Source: JADHLJ01 sp038118725
Lineage (GTDB): Bacteria > Pseudomonadota > Alphaproteobacteria > Thalassobaculales > Thalassobaculaceae
Assembly (NCBI GenBank): GCA_038118725.1
Contig: JAYOIK010000007.1
Coordinates: 26,333-90,332 of the forward strand
Length of the DNA: 64,000 bases
Reading direction: 5' to 3'
The notes beneath the pieces are model-generated. The model was given only the letters and a program-made list of their open reading frames with translations. It was not told the DNA's origin and searched no databases. Position 1 is the stretch's first letter, and each line of letters starts with the position of its first letter. Shown here in pieces: positions 46,195 to 54,562 of the stretch. Made by a program: the position numbers and the translations under genes.

Positions 46195-46854
46195 ATGTCC
46201 CTGTTTCGACGGAAATCGCCCGAGGACGCGGAACCCAAGCTTGGCGACCCGGCGGTCGATATCGTCGACGCGAGGGCCGGTGAACCGTCGACACCCGTGA
46301 ATCCAACCGCCGCGCCGGCGGTAGATAATGAGCGGAAGTCACCTGAAACCAGCCTGTCGCCCGAGGCCAGGCCGCAACAAGGAGCCCCCATGGCGTCGTC
46401 TAGAACCCCTTCCGCGGGATTCGTGCCGGAAATTCCCAGGCGCACGATCGACCTTCCGGGAGCCCCCGCCCGTAAACCGATACCCGGCCAGCGAGGGGGC
46501 ACCGAGGGCAAGCGGCTCACGGTTGGCCGAGAGATTTCCCTGAGCGGTGAAATCACGGCGTGCGAAACACTGATCGTCGAAGGCTCCGTCGAAGCGACCT
46601 TGGAGAACAGTCAGTTCCTTGAAATCGCCGAAGGTGGGCTGTTCAAGGGGACGGTCGTCATAGACGAAGCAGTGATCGCCGGCACCTTTGACGGGACTCT
46701 CACCGCGCGCGAGCGATTGACGGTGAAAGCGTCTGGTCGCATCACCGGGCATGTGAAGTTCAGCCGTATTGAGGTTGAACTTGGCGGCGAAATCGATGGC
46801 GAGATCCACGTTCTGCAAGATACCGCTGCTTCGGAATCACCGGCATCTTCATGA
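46195..46854 (+). CDS. Bactofilin (polymer-forming cytoskeletal protein)
   Basis: A 219-residue bactofilin. A proline- and alanine-rich disordered N-terminus (1-105) precedes the right-handed beta-helix domain (about 107-205), recognisable from LTVGREISLSGEITACETL and the spaced glycine and hydrophobic repeats up to VELGGEIDGEI. Bactofilins polymerise without nucleotides and recruit cell-wall enzymes or shape stalks. The lipoprotein gene downstream overlaps the stop by four bases, suggesting a shared transcript. Confidence 0.92.
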   Translation: MSLFRRKSPEDAEPKLGDPAVDIVDARAGEPSTPVNPTAAPAVDNERKSPETSLSPEARPQQGAPMASSRTPSAGFVPEIPRRTIDLPGAPARKPIPGQRGGTEGKRLTVGREISLSGEITACETLIVEGSVEATLENSQFLEIAEGGLFKGTVVIDEAVIAGTFDGTLTARERLTVKASGRITGHVKFSRIEVELGGEIDGEIHVLQDTAASESPASS

Positions 46855-47318
46855 AGCGGCGGATCGGCGCCACGCTCGGCGCCATATTGCTTTTAGCGGT
46901 ACAGGCCTGTGAGACGCACCAACGCGAGGTCGCGTCGGCTGCACGGACCGACGCGACGACCGTCGTGGTGCCCCCCACGGTTCCAAGGAAATCGAAGGAT
47001 ACCGCGCGGCAAGCGAGCCTTGCGCCGCCCGAGCCCACACTGTCAGCGGCTGATCGCAATCCCCAACGCCTATTGCGGATGAACCCTCGAAGCTTGGCCA
47101 CGTTGCTGGGAAAACCTCAGTTTGTTCGCCGGGAAGCGGACGCGCGCGTATGGCAATATCGCTCGGAGTCCTGCGTCCTGGACGTGTTCTTGTATCACGT
47201 CGCGGCGACGCATGAGGTTACACATTTTGAGTTTCGACCCGCGACAACCCTTTCCGGTCCGACGCCCGGTTGTTTCGAGGCGTTGTTGACCCGGGCCGGG
47301 GCTGTCGCCATTAGTTAG
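46851..47318 (+). CDS. Probable lipoprotein of unknown function
   Basis: A 155-residue predicted lipoprotein. The signal peptide holds ATLGAILLLAVQAC, with a lipobox-like VQAC near residue 20. A disordered linker (25-65) is followed by a compact domain with LLGKPQFVRREADARVWQYR and a CVLDVFLY strand, which reads like a SmpA/OmlA-type outer membrane lipoprotein fold. It overlaps bactofilin by ATGA. A role in the envelope beside bactofilin is inference. Confidence 0.65.
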   Translation: MKRRIGATLGAILLLAVQACETHQREVASAARTDATTVVVPPTVPRKSKDTARQASLAPPEPTLSAADRNPQRLLRMNPRSLATLLGKPQFVRREADARVWQYRSESCVLDVFLYHVAATHEVTHFEFRPATTLSGPTPGCFEALLTRAGAVAIS

Positions 47319-47340
47319 GCGGTCGTGAGCGGGTTACCCG

Positions 47341-47994
47341 CTAGGTCGAGGGAACGGTCTTGTCCTTGAACCGGCAAAGATCCGAAATCACACAGTCCGG
47401 GCAATCAGGCTTTCGTGCCTTGCACACGTAACGGCCATGCAGGATCAGCCAGTGATGCGCGTGGAGCTTCCAGTGATCCGGAATGCGGCGCTCTAGGTTT
47501 AGTTCCACGGCGAGCGGGGTTTTACCGTTCGCGAGCCCGGTTCGATTTCCGACCCGAAAAAGATGCGTATCCACCGCTATGGTCGGTTGGCCAAACGCAA
47601 TATTCAGCACCACATTCGCGGTCTTTCGCCCGACGCCCGGCAAGGTTTCCAAGGTTTCTCGATCCCGTGGAACCGCGCTGTCATGATCGCGGATCAAAAT
47701 CTCGGAGAGCGCGATCACGTTTTTTGCCTTGGAGTTGAAAAGCCCGATGGTCTTGATGAATTCCTTGAGCCGGTCGACGCCTAGTTCAACCATCTTCTCC
47801 GGTGTGTCGACCTCGGCGAACAACGGACCGGTGGCGCGATTCACCCCGACATCGGTGGCTTGCGCCGACAAAACCACGGCGACCAACAGAGTATAGGCAT
47901 TGACGTAATGCAGCTCGCCCCGGGGATCGGGGTTTGCTTGCGACAATCTCGCGAACATCGTGTCGATGTCGGCTTTTTTCATGGGACGGGCCAT
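47341..47994 (-). CDS. nth: Endonuclease III
   Basis: A 217-residue HhH-GPD DNA glycosylase and AP lyase that removes oxidised pyrimidines. The helix-hairpin-helix LPGVGRKTANVVL contains the catalytic Lys, and VDTHLFRVGNR has the catalytic Asp. The C-terminal [4Fe-4S] ligands are spaced C-x6-C-x2-C-x5-C in CKARKPDCPDCVISDLC. An internal ATG at 47982 is another possible start. It is convergent with the lipoprotein gene (22 bases apart). Confidence 0.95.
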   Translation of the reverse strand: MARPMKKADIDTMFARLSQANPDPRGELHYVNAYTLLVAVVLSAQATDVGVNRATGPLFAEVDTPEKMVELGVDRLKEFIKTIGLFNSKAKNVIALSEILIRDHDSAVPRDRETLETLPGVGRKTANVVLNIAFGQPTIAVDTHLFRVGNRTGLANGKTPLAVELNLERRIPDHWKLHAHHWLILHGRYVCKARKPDCPDCVISDLCRFKDKTVPST

Positions 47995-48079
47995 GTGTCG
48001 TCATACCCCGATCGCGGTTCGAGGCATAGCTCCATCAGATACTTTACGTGTTGGCGCCACGCCAATTATTGTTCTTACC

Positions 48080-48604
48080 ATGATGCCAGGGACACAGACT
48101 CAACCAAGAGAGCCTAAAGCCGAGCTCTTGTTCGAGGCCACGCTCACACCACATCGCAGCCTTCCACCCTTGGGATTCCTAATGGTGATGAGTGTTCTGA
48201 TCGGGATTAGCGTCGCGATCGGCATTGGGTTTTCCCTGGTCGGCGCCTGGCCGGTGATCGGTTTTCTAGGGATCGATATCCTATTGGTTTATTTGGCCTT
48301 TCGAATCAGTTATGCCGCCGCGCGCCAATTCCAGCATGTTAGGCTAAGTTCGGAAGCGCTCGAGGTTTTGTTCCGCGATCCCGGCGGTGGCGATCGACGC
48401 GCGGTACTTCAGCCTTACTGGGCCCGTGTCGAGGTCGAGCCGATCAACGCGGGACGTGGTCGTCTGGTCGTCAGATCTCGCGGCGAGATCCTTGAGCTAG
48501 GTGCGTTCTTGGCGAATGACGAGAAATTGGCATTCGCTCAAGCTTTGGCCCAGGCATTGCGACGCGCTCGCGACCCAATTCAAGGCCACGGCCTGCAAAC
48601 CTAG
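48080..48604 (+). CDS. DUF2244 domain-containing membrane protein
   Basis: A 174-residue protein with two adjacent membrane helices (about residues 32-80; LGFLMVMSVLIGISVAIGIG, then a Gly-Pro turn) followed by a beta-rich cytoplasmic part (VRLSSEALEVLFRDP to the LGAFLANDEKLAFAQALAQAL helix). This is the layout of DUF2244, an uncharacterised alphaproteobacterial family often near nth. The ATG pair at 48080/48083 is used, since the upstream part lies over nth. Its 3' end overlaps convergent dapB by four bases. Confidence 0.8.
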   Translation: MMPGTQTQPREPKAELLFEATLTPHRSLPPLGFLMVMSVLIGISVAIGIGFSLVGAWPVIGFLGIDILLVYLAFRISYAAARQFQHVRLSSEALEVLFRDPGGGDRRAVLQPYWARVEVEPINAGRGRLVVRSRGEILELGAFLANDEKLAFAQALAQALRRARDPIQGHGLQT

Positions 48605-49413
48605 CCCTTCAGGCCGAGAACATCCGTCATGTCATAGAGGCCTGGAGGCTGATCCACGGCCCATTGCGCCGCTCGAATCGCGCCGGATGCGTAGATATGC
48701 CGGCCCGTGGCCTTGTGCGCGATTTCAACCCGCTCGCCAGCGCCCGCGAAAATCACAGAGTGCTCGCCGACGATATCGCCCCCGCGAAGCGCCGCGAAAC
48801 CAATATCGCCTCGCTTGCGCGCGCCGGTTTGGCCTTCGCGGGAAAGTACGCTGGCCTGTTCAAAGTCGACGCCACGGCCCCTGGCCGCCGCTTGACCCAG
48901 GCCAAGCGCGGTTCCCGATGGCGCATCGATCTTGCGATTGTGATGGATTTCAAAGATCTCAATGTCGAACTCGTCGTTCAAGGCTCGGGCAACCTGTTCA
49001 ACCAACACAAAAAGAAGATTCACGCCGAGGCTCATATTCGGCGCGAAAACAACCGGTACGACTTTCGCCGCCTCGGCCATCGCGGCGTCTCCCTCCGCGT
49101 CCAGGCCCGTTGTACCAACGATCCAAGGAGTTTTCGTGTCCATCGCGGCGTGGGCGTGCTCGGCGACCGCCTCCGGCAGCGTGAAGTCAATGACGGCCCG
49201 CGAGGAGGCGAACAACGCGGCGGCATCGCCAACCGCCTGGATTCCAAGAGGTCCAAGCTGGCAAATCTCACCGATATCAATGCCTTGATGGGTACTACCC
49301 GGCCTTACCGACCCCCCGGCGAGCCGTGTATTTCGGGTCTCCAAGACCTGACGGACGATCATTGTCCCCATTGTACCGGCGACCCCTGTAACGCCTATCG
49401 TCAATTCCTCCAT
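48601..49413 (-). CDS. dapB: 4-hydroxy-tetrahydrodipicolinate reductase
   Basis: A 270-residue NAD(P)H-dependent reductase of the diaminopimelate/lysine pathway. The nucleotide loop GVTGVAGTMGTMIVRQV is at the N-terminus, VPVVFAPNMSLGVNLLF contains the conserved Asn and Ser, and the catalytic IFEIHHNRKIDAPSGTAL motif has the paired histidines and the Lys. The family's closing GVYDMxDVLGL is present as GLYDMTDVLGL. asd and dapF are elsewhere in the window. Confidence 0.96.
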   Translation of the reverse strand: MEELTIGVTGVAGTMGTMIVRQVLETRNTRLAGGSVRPGSTHQGIDIGEICQLGPLGIQAVGDAAALFASSRAVIDFTLPEAVAEHAHAAMDTKTPWIVGTTGLDAEGDAAMAEAAKVVPVVFAPNMSLGVNLLFVLVEQVARALNDEFDIEIFEIHHNRKIDAPSGTALGLGQAAARGRGVDFEQASVLSREGQTGARKRGDIGFAALRGGDIVGEHSVIFAGAGERVEIAHKATGRHIYASGAIRAAQWAVDQPPGLYDMTDVLGLKG

Positions 49414-49541
49414 CCGACCATCCCCCAGTTTTAGTAACTCAGCTCAGCGACCCTCCGCCGAGTCCTCGACTCAGTATCCGCTGGAATCGAGCCTTCGAAA
49501 AGGAATTGCCTTAAGCATTTTAATATATTATTTTTTTTAAG

Positions 49542-49553
49542 TCGATATATCGA
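49542..49553. promoter_or_regulatory. Perfect 12 bp palindrome before padR, possible operator
   Basis: TCGATATATCGA is a perfect inverted repeat 20 bases before the PadR start, in a very AT-rich segment (49518-49560, including eight T in a row). PadR proteins often repress their own genes by binding such sites. The assignment is by position only. Confidence 0.4.
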
Positions 49554-49573
49554 GAAATTTCCCGAAGAAGACC

Positions 49574-50098
49574 ATGAATCTGTCAACCCTCTGCCTCGGC
49601 TTGTTGCTTGATGGTCCTCTTACCGGCTACGCGCTTAGCCGCATGGTGGAGGAACGTCTTGGGCATTTCCAGCAAGCGAGTTTTGGTGCTTTGTATCCAG
49701 CGCTCGGGAAATTGGAAGCATCGGGCCTTGTCACGGCCGACCGGCGCGGCGCAAATGCTCTTTCAAAGCGTAAGTATGCGATTACAGAGGAAGGAAGATC
49801 AAGATTCAACACGGAACTCGTCCAATCATCCGCGTCAGAGACATTTCGGTCGGAGTTTCTAACGGCGATGCACTTTGCCGATCATCTTCCGTTGCCGGAA
49901 ATCGAGCGCCTTGTTGACCAGAAACTCGCCGACGCGCGAGAGCAACGGCGCCGTTTACTAGCATTGCCGATCTCGTCAATGACCGAGGGGCAGAGGTTTA
50001 CCGTGCGGTACTCACTAGCCAAAAGCGCCGCCGTGATCGATTTTCTTCAGGGAGAAGGTCGCGCTATGGTCACATCCATTCAACGCGAACGCCTTTGA
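49574..50098 (+). CDS. PadR family transcriptional regulator
   Basis: A 174-residue PadR-type winged-helix regulator. The N-terminal domain (1-80) has LGLLLDGPLTGYALSRMVEE, LYPALGKLEASGLV and the wing KRKYAITEEGRSRF. The C-terminal helical part (85-174) is the Vir-like dimerisation domain. PadR proteins usually repress a transporter or detoxification gene beside them, but here the flanking genes are dapB and dnaJ on the other strand. Its codons and both flanks are clearly less GC-rich than the neighbouring genes, which suggests recent acquisition. Confidence 0.85.
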   Translation: MNLSTLCLGLLLDGPLTGYALSRMVEERLGHFQQASFGALYPALGKLEASGLVTADRRGANALSKRKYAITEEGRSRFNTELVQSSASETFRSEFLTAMHFADHLPLPEIERLVDQKLADAREQRRRLLALPISSMTEGQRFTVRYSLAKSAAVIDFLQGEGRAMVTSIQRERL

Positions 50099-50233
50099 AA
50101 AATATAATGAAAACAATGTTTTAATAGAAGAAGTACTGGTCACATCATTGGGTATGACCTCCAGATCCAGAGAGTCCTACCCTTCGATCTAGCGAGTCCA
50201 GATCGGTAGTTCACCGCGTCCGAATGGACGCCA

Positions 50234-51367
50234 TTAATCCTTTAGATCTTCCCAGAGGTCGCGCACCCGATCGAAGAAGCCCGTGGACTGAGGGCTGGTC
50301 GTCGCGCTGTTGGTCTCCGCGAACTCCTCGAGAATCTGCTTTTGCTTTCGTGTGAGGCTAACCGGCGTTTCAACAACCGCTTCGACATACAAATCGCCCC
50401 GTGCCGGACTCCTCAGCACGGACATCCCTTTTCCACGCAAACGGAACTGGGTACCGGTCTGGGTACCGGGATTGACCGTGATTCGCGCCCGCGCGCCTTC
50501 CACCGTCGGCACCTCTATCTGTCCACCCAAGGCCGCCGTGGTCATCTGCAGGGGCACGCGGCAATAGATATCCGCGCCATCCCGCTTGAAAATCGGATGT
50601 TCCTCGATCGAGAGGAAAATATAGAGGTCTCCAGGAGGCGCCGAGGGACCGCCCGCCTCCCCCTCGCCCGCCAGGCGAATCCGTGTCCCGTCCTCGACAC
50701 CGGCGGGAATGTTCACGGACAGGGTCTTTTCCTTTTGAATCCTGCCGTTTCCTCGGCATGTTCCACAGGGATTTTCTATCACCCTACCGGCGCCGCCACA
50801 GGTGGAGCAGGCGCGTTCAATCGTGAAAAAGCCCTGTTGGACCCGCACCCGGCCCCGGCCTTGGCAAGCCTTGCAGGAACTGGGTTGCGTGCCGGCCTTC
50901 GCGCCACTGCCCGAGCAATCCTCGCAGTTCACGGTACTGGGGATCTGGATCTCCGTCTGCCGGCCCTTGAAGGCCTCCTCGAGACCGATATTCATATTAT
51001 AGCGGAGATCGGCACCCCGCCGCGCGCCGCCGCCCGATCGCCGGCCACCCATGAAGTCGCCGAACATCTCGTCGAAGATATCCGAGAACCCGGCCCCGAA
51101 CCCTTCGAAACCACCGCCGCCGGGTCGTCCACCCATGCCACCTTCGAAGGCATCGTGGCCGAACCGGTCATAGGCCGCACGTTTCTGCGGGTCCTTCAGG
51201 ACATCATAGGCTTCGTTGAGTTCCTTGAACTGGGCTTCCGCGGAAGGATCATCGGGATTTCGGTCCGGATGATACTTCATCGCCAGTTTGCGATAGGCGG
51301 ACTTCAGCGCGCCTTCGTCGGCGCCGCGGTCAACACCAAGGGTTTCGTAAAAGTCACGCTTCGCCAT
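50234..51367 (-). CDS. dnaJ: Chaperone protein DnaJ
   Basis: A 377-residue class I J-protein that stimulates DnaK ATPase. The J domain (1-70) has DFYETLGVDRGADEGALKSA and the HPD triplet in KYHPDRNP. A Gly/Phe-rich stretch (75-120) is followed by a zinc domain with four repeats, CEDCSGSG, CKACQGRG, CSTCGGAG and CGTCRGNG, and the C-terminal substrate domains. It follows dnaK on the same strand after 137 bases that can fold strongly. Confidence 0.97.
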   Translation of the reverse strand: MAKRDFYETLGVDRGADEGALKSAYRKLAMKYHPDRNPDDPSAEAQFKELNEAYDVLKDPQKRAAYDRFGHDAFEGGMGGRPGGGGFEGFGAGFSDIFDEMFGDFMGGRRSGGGARRGADLRYNMNIGLEEAFKGRQTEIQIPSTVNCEDCSGSGAKAGTQPSSCKACQGRGRVRVQQGFFTIERACSTCGGAGRVIENPCGTCRGNGRIQKEKTLSVNIPAGVEDGTRIRLAGEGEAGGPSAPPGDLYIFLSIEEHPIFKRDGADIYCRVPLQMTTAALGGQIEVPTVEGARARITVNPGTQTGTQFRLRGKGMSVLRSPARGDLYVEAVVETPVSLTRKQKQILEEFAETNSATTSPQSTGFFDRVRDLWEDLKD

Positions 51368-51397
51368 CGCTGGTTACCGCCCCCTGGCCCTTGAATG

Positions 51398-51476
51398 GAG
51401 CGCGCCGCCTTTCTCGCCGCCGACAAATCCCCCCGGATCCGGCGACTGATCGACGAAACGTCGTCGCGGCGCGCTC
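51398..51476 (-). other. Stem-loop region in the dnaK-dnaJ spacer
   Basis: GAGCGCGCCGC at 51398-51408 is an 11-base perfect inverted match to GCGGCGCGCTC at 51466-51476. An inner hairpin (CGACG-AAA-CGTCG, 51451-51463) lies within. The structure would form in the dnaKJ mRNA 30-110 bases before dnaJ and could limit read-through or protect the mRNA. Confidence 0.6.
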
Positions 51477-51504
51477 TGGCTTCCCGATTTCGATCGACGC
51501 TCGC

Positions 51505-53460
51505 CTAGGCCGACTTGTTCCGGTCCTGATCGTCGACTTCCTCGAAATCGGCGTCAACGACATCCGCGTCACCGTCCTTCTTCTCGGCGCTCGGACCGGC
51601 GTCATCGCCGCCCATGTCGCCCATGTCCGGACCACCCGCGGCGGCGGCCTCTTCCTGTTGCGCCTTGTACAGCGCCTCGCCGAGCTTCATCGACGCTTGC
51701 TGCAGGGCCTCGACCTTGGTCTTGATCAGCTCACCGTCCTCGCCCTCGAGCGCTTCCTTGACCTCGGCGATCAGGCCTTCAATCTCGCGCCGCTCGGACT
51801 CGCCAATCTTATCGCCGACATCGGCCAGCGTACGCTCGGTCGTGTGGATGGCCTGCTCGCCCTGGTTCTTGATTTCGACCAGTTCGCGCCTTTGCTTGTC
51901 GGTTTCGGCGTTCTGCTCGGCCTCGTTGATCATCCTCTCGATATCGGCGTCGGAGAGACCGCCCGAGGCCTGGATACGGATCTGCTGTTCCTTGCCCGTC
52001 GCCTTGTCCTTGGCCGACACGTTGACGATACCGTTGGCGTCGATGTCGAAGGTAACCTCGACCTGCGGAACCCCACGTGGCGCCGCCGGAATGCCCACGA
52101 GATCGAACTGTCCGAGCACCTTGTTGTCGGCGGCCATCTCGCGCTCGCCCTGGAACACCCGGATCGTCACCGCCGTCTGATTGTCCTCGGCGGTGGAGAA
52201 TACCTGGCTCTTCTTGGTCGGGATCGTGGTGTTGCGATCGATCAGGCGGGTGAACACGCCTCCGAGGGTCTCGATACCCAGCGACAGCGGCGTGACGTCG
52301 AGCAGCAGCACGTCCTTGACATCACCCTTGAGCACACCGGCTTGAATCGCCGCGCCGATCGCCACAACCTCGTCCGGATTGACACCCCGATGCGGCTCGC
52401 GGCCGAAGAAGGTCTTCACCGTCTCCATGATCTTCGGCATGCGAGTCATGCCGCCGACCAGGATCACCTCGTCGATCTCACCGGCGCTCAGACCCGCGTC
52501 CTTCAAGGCCGCCGCGCACGGACTGACGGTGCGCTGCACCAGATCATCAACCAGCGCCTCGAGCTTCGCCCGGGTCAGTTTGATGTTGAGATGCTTGGGT
52601 CCGGTCTGATCCGCCGTGATGAACGGCAGGTTGACCTCGGTCTGCATCGCCGCCGACAGCTCGATCTTGGCTTTCTCGGCGGCCTCCTTTAGCCGCTGGA
52701 GCGCGAGCTTGTCGTTGCGAAGATCGATCGCGTTCTCTTTCTTGAACTCATCCGCGAGATAGTCGATCACCCGGTGATCGAAATCCTCGCCGCCCAGGAA
52801 GGTGTCACCATTGGTCGACTTGACCTCGAAGACCCCGTCGCCGATCTCGAGTATCGAGACGTCGAAGGTACCACCGCCGAGGTCATAGACCGCGATGATA
52901 CCGGTGTTCTTCTTGTCCAGCCCATAGGCCAGAGCCGCGGCGGTCGGCTCGTTGATGATCCGCAGGACGTCGAGGCCGGCGATCTTGCCGGCGTCCTTGG
53001 TCGCCTGACGCTGTGCGTCGTTGAAGTAGGCGGGGACCGTGATCACCGCCTGGTCGACCGTGTCGCCGAGAAACGCCTCGGCGTCTTCCTTCAGCTTGCG
53101 AAGGGTGAAACTGGAAATCTGGCTCGGGCTGTATTTTTCGCCGCGCGCCTCGACCCAAGCATCGCCATTCTCGCCAGGGACGACCTTATAGGGCATCAGG
53201 TCGGAGAATTTCTTGGAATGCTCGTCATCGTGCCGACGCCCGATCAGGCGCTTGATGGCGAAAAGCGTGTTTTCCGGATTGGTGACCGCCTGTCGCTTGG
53301 CCGATTGCCCGACCAAACGCTCTCCGCCCTCGGCGAACGCGATCATCGACGGGGTTGTGCGTTGTCCCTCGGCGTTCTCGATTACCTTCGCGTCGGAGCC
53401 GTCCATGAAGGCAACGCAGGAGTTCGTCGTCCCGAGATCGATACCGATTACCTTGGCCAT
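51505..53460 (-). CDS. dnaK: Chaperone protein DnaK
   Basis: A 651-residue Hsp70. The ATPase domain shows GIDLGTTNSCVAFMDG, VPAYFNDAQRQATKDAG and IAVYDLGGGTFDVSI; the linker with VLLLDVTPLSLGIETLGG leads into the substrate domain, and the C-terminus ends in the acidic VVDADFEEVDDQ. The ATG at 53460 begins MAKVIGIDLG. A sigma-32-like promoter lies upstream. It works with DnaJ (downstream) and with GrpE, which is encoded 1 kb away. Confidence 0.97.
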   Translation of the reverse strand: MAKVIGIDLGTTNSCVAFMDGSDAKVIENAEGQRTTPSMIAFAEGGERLVGQSAKRQAVTNPENTLFAIKRLIGRRHDDEHSKKFSDLMPYKVVPGENGDAWVEARGEKYSPSQISSFTLRKLKEDAEAFLGDTVDQAVITVPAYFNDAQRQATKDAGKIAGLDVLRIINEPTAAALAYGLDKKNTGIIAVYDLGGGTFDVSILEIGDGVFEVKSTNGDTFLGGEDFDHRVIDYLADEFKKENAIDLRNDKLALQRLKEAAEKAKIELSAAMQTEVNLPFITADQTGPKHLNIKLTRAKLEALVDDLVQRTVSPCAAALKDAGLSAGEIDEVILVGGMTRMPKIMETVKTFFGREPHRGVNPDEVVAIGAAIQAGVLKGDVKDVLLLDVTPLSLGIETLGGVFTRLIDRNTTIPTKKSQVFSTAEDNQTAVTIRVFQGEREMAADNKVLGQFDLVGIPAAPRGVPQVEVTFDIDANGIVNVSAKDKATGKEQQIRIQASGGLSDADIERMINEAEQNAETDKQRRELVEIKNQGEQAIHTTERTLADVGDKIGESERREIEGLIAEVKEALEGEDGELIKTKVEALQQASMKLGEALYKAQQEEAAAAGGPDMGDMGGDDAGPSAEKKDGDADVVDADFEEVDDQDRNKSA

Positions 53461-53545
53461 TTAACCCTCTTTCAGTCAGCAAACGGGTCCGGCCTGTGAA
53501 GCACCGCGCCCATTCCCGATTATCAAGTGTGACATTCTAGGGGCT

Positions 53546-53574
53546 ATATAGGGGGGTGATCCGGGTGCTGCAAG
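53546..53574 (-). promoter_or_regulatory. RpoH (sigma-32)-type promoter of dnaK
   Basis: On the minus strand CTTG (53571-53574) and CCTATAT (53546-53552) are separated by 18 bases, matching the alphaproteobacterial heat-shock pattern CTTG-N17/18-CYTATnT. Transcription should begin near 53538, about 78 bases before dnaK. No HrcA-binding CIRCE repeat is seen here. Confidence 0.65.
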
Positions 53575-53652
53575 CATGGTCGGCGTGATATTTAGTGTTA
53601 AATCGCAAGATTCGGATGGCCGCGCGCGATTACCCAGATCATATTTCACGAC

Positions 53653-54537
53653 ATGATCATATCGGCGAGCTACCGGACCGACATCCCGGCATTCCACGGC
53701 GCTTGGTTCGACAAGCGCCTCGACGCGGGTTTCTGCACGGTTCGAAACCCCTATTCCGGTACGGTGACACGCATTGCGCTGGACGCGGACGCGGTGGATG
53801 GATTCGTCTTCTGGACACGACGCCTGGGCGGTTTCATGGACACGCTCGACCGCCTAGCTAATCAGGGCTGTCCTTTCACCATCCAGTTCACCGTCACTGG
53901 ATACCCCACCGTCCTGGAACCGGCGGTCATCGATTGGCGACGCGCGATCGGTGAGATCCAAGAGGCCGCCGCGCGATATGGCCCCCGGGCCGTGGTCTGG
54001 CGATACGACCCGGTCTTCCTAAGCGAGCTCACTCCCAAATCCCTTCACGTCGAGCGGATCGCCGAAATCGCCGACCGGCTTGCCGGCGCGACCGACGAAG
54101 TGGTGCTTTCCTTCGCGCATATTTATCGAAAGACCCGAAGGAATACCGAGCGGGCCGCCGCCAAACACCGGTTCGCATGGTCTGACCCAGATCCCGAGGA
54201 GAAACGGTCCTTGCTGTCGACTCTCGCGAAAACCGCCGCCCAACATGGGCTCAAGGCGACTTTTTGCGCGCAGCCGGATCTGCTTACACCTTCCTTGCGC
54301 CCAGCGCGCTGCATCGACGCCGACCGTCTTTCAGACGTTGCCGGTAAACGGATAACCAGTAGCCGGAAAGGAAATCGATCGGGGTGTCTTTGCGCCGACT
54401 CTCGCGACATCGGCGCGTATGACACCTGTAGTCATGGTTGCGTGTATTGTTACGCGGTGTCGTCCCGTGACGCCGCGAAGCGCCGGATCAAGGGGCTTTC
54501 CCTAGACGCCGAGGGGCTTCACGCGACGGGTTCGTGA
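53653..54537 (+). CDS. DUF1848 domain-containing protein
   Basis: A 294-residue member of DUF1848. It begins MIISASYRTDIPAFHGAWF, as in the family, and contains VDGFVFWTRR and VVWRYDPVFL. Near the C-terminus a dense cysteine group reads CLC, then CSHGCVYCYA, with C-x3-C-x2-C spacing like a radical SAM cluster motif, but placed at the end of the protein instead of near its start. The family is uncharacterised; an iron-sulfur cluster is an inference from the motif. It is divergent from dnaK and convergent with grpE. Confidence 0.85.
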   Translation: MIISASYRTDIPAFHGAWFDKRLDAGFCTVRNPYSGTVTRIALDADAVDGFVFWTRRLGGFMDTLDRLANQGCPFTIQFTVTGYPTVLEPAVIDWRRAIGEIQEAAARYGPRAVVWRYDPVFLSELTPKSLHVERIAEIADRLAGATDEVVLSFAHIYRKTRRNTERAAAKHRFAWSDPDPEEKRSLLSTLAKTAAQHGLKATFCAQPDLLTPSLRPARCIDADRLSDVAGKRITSSRKGNRSGCLCADSRDIGAYDTCSHGCVYCYAVSSRDAAKRRIKGLSLDAEGLHATGS

Positions 54538-54562
54538 CGGGCGCGGGGTGGACCCCACCTAA

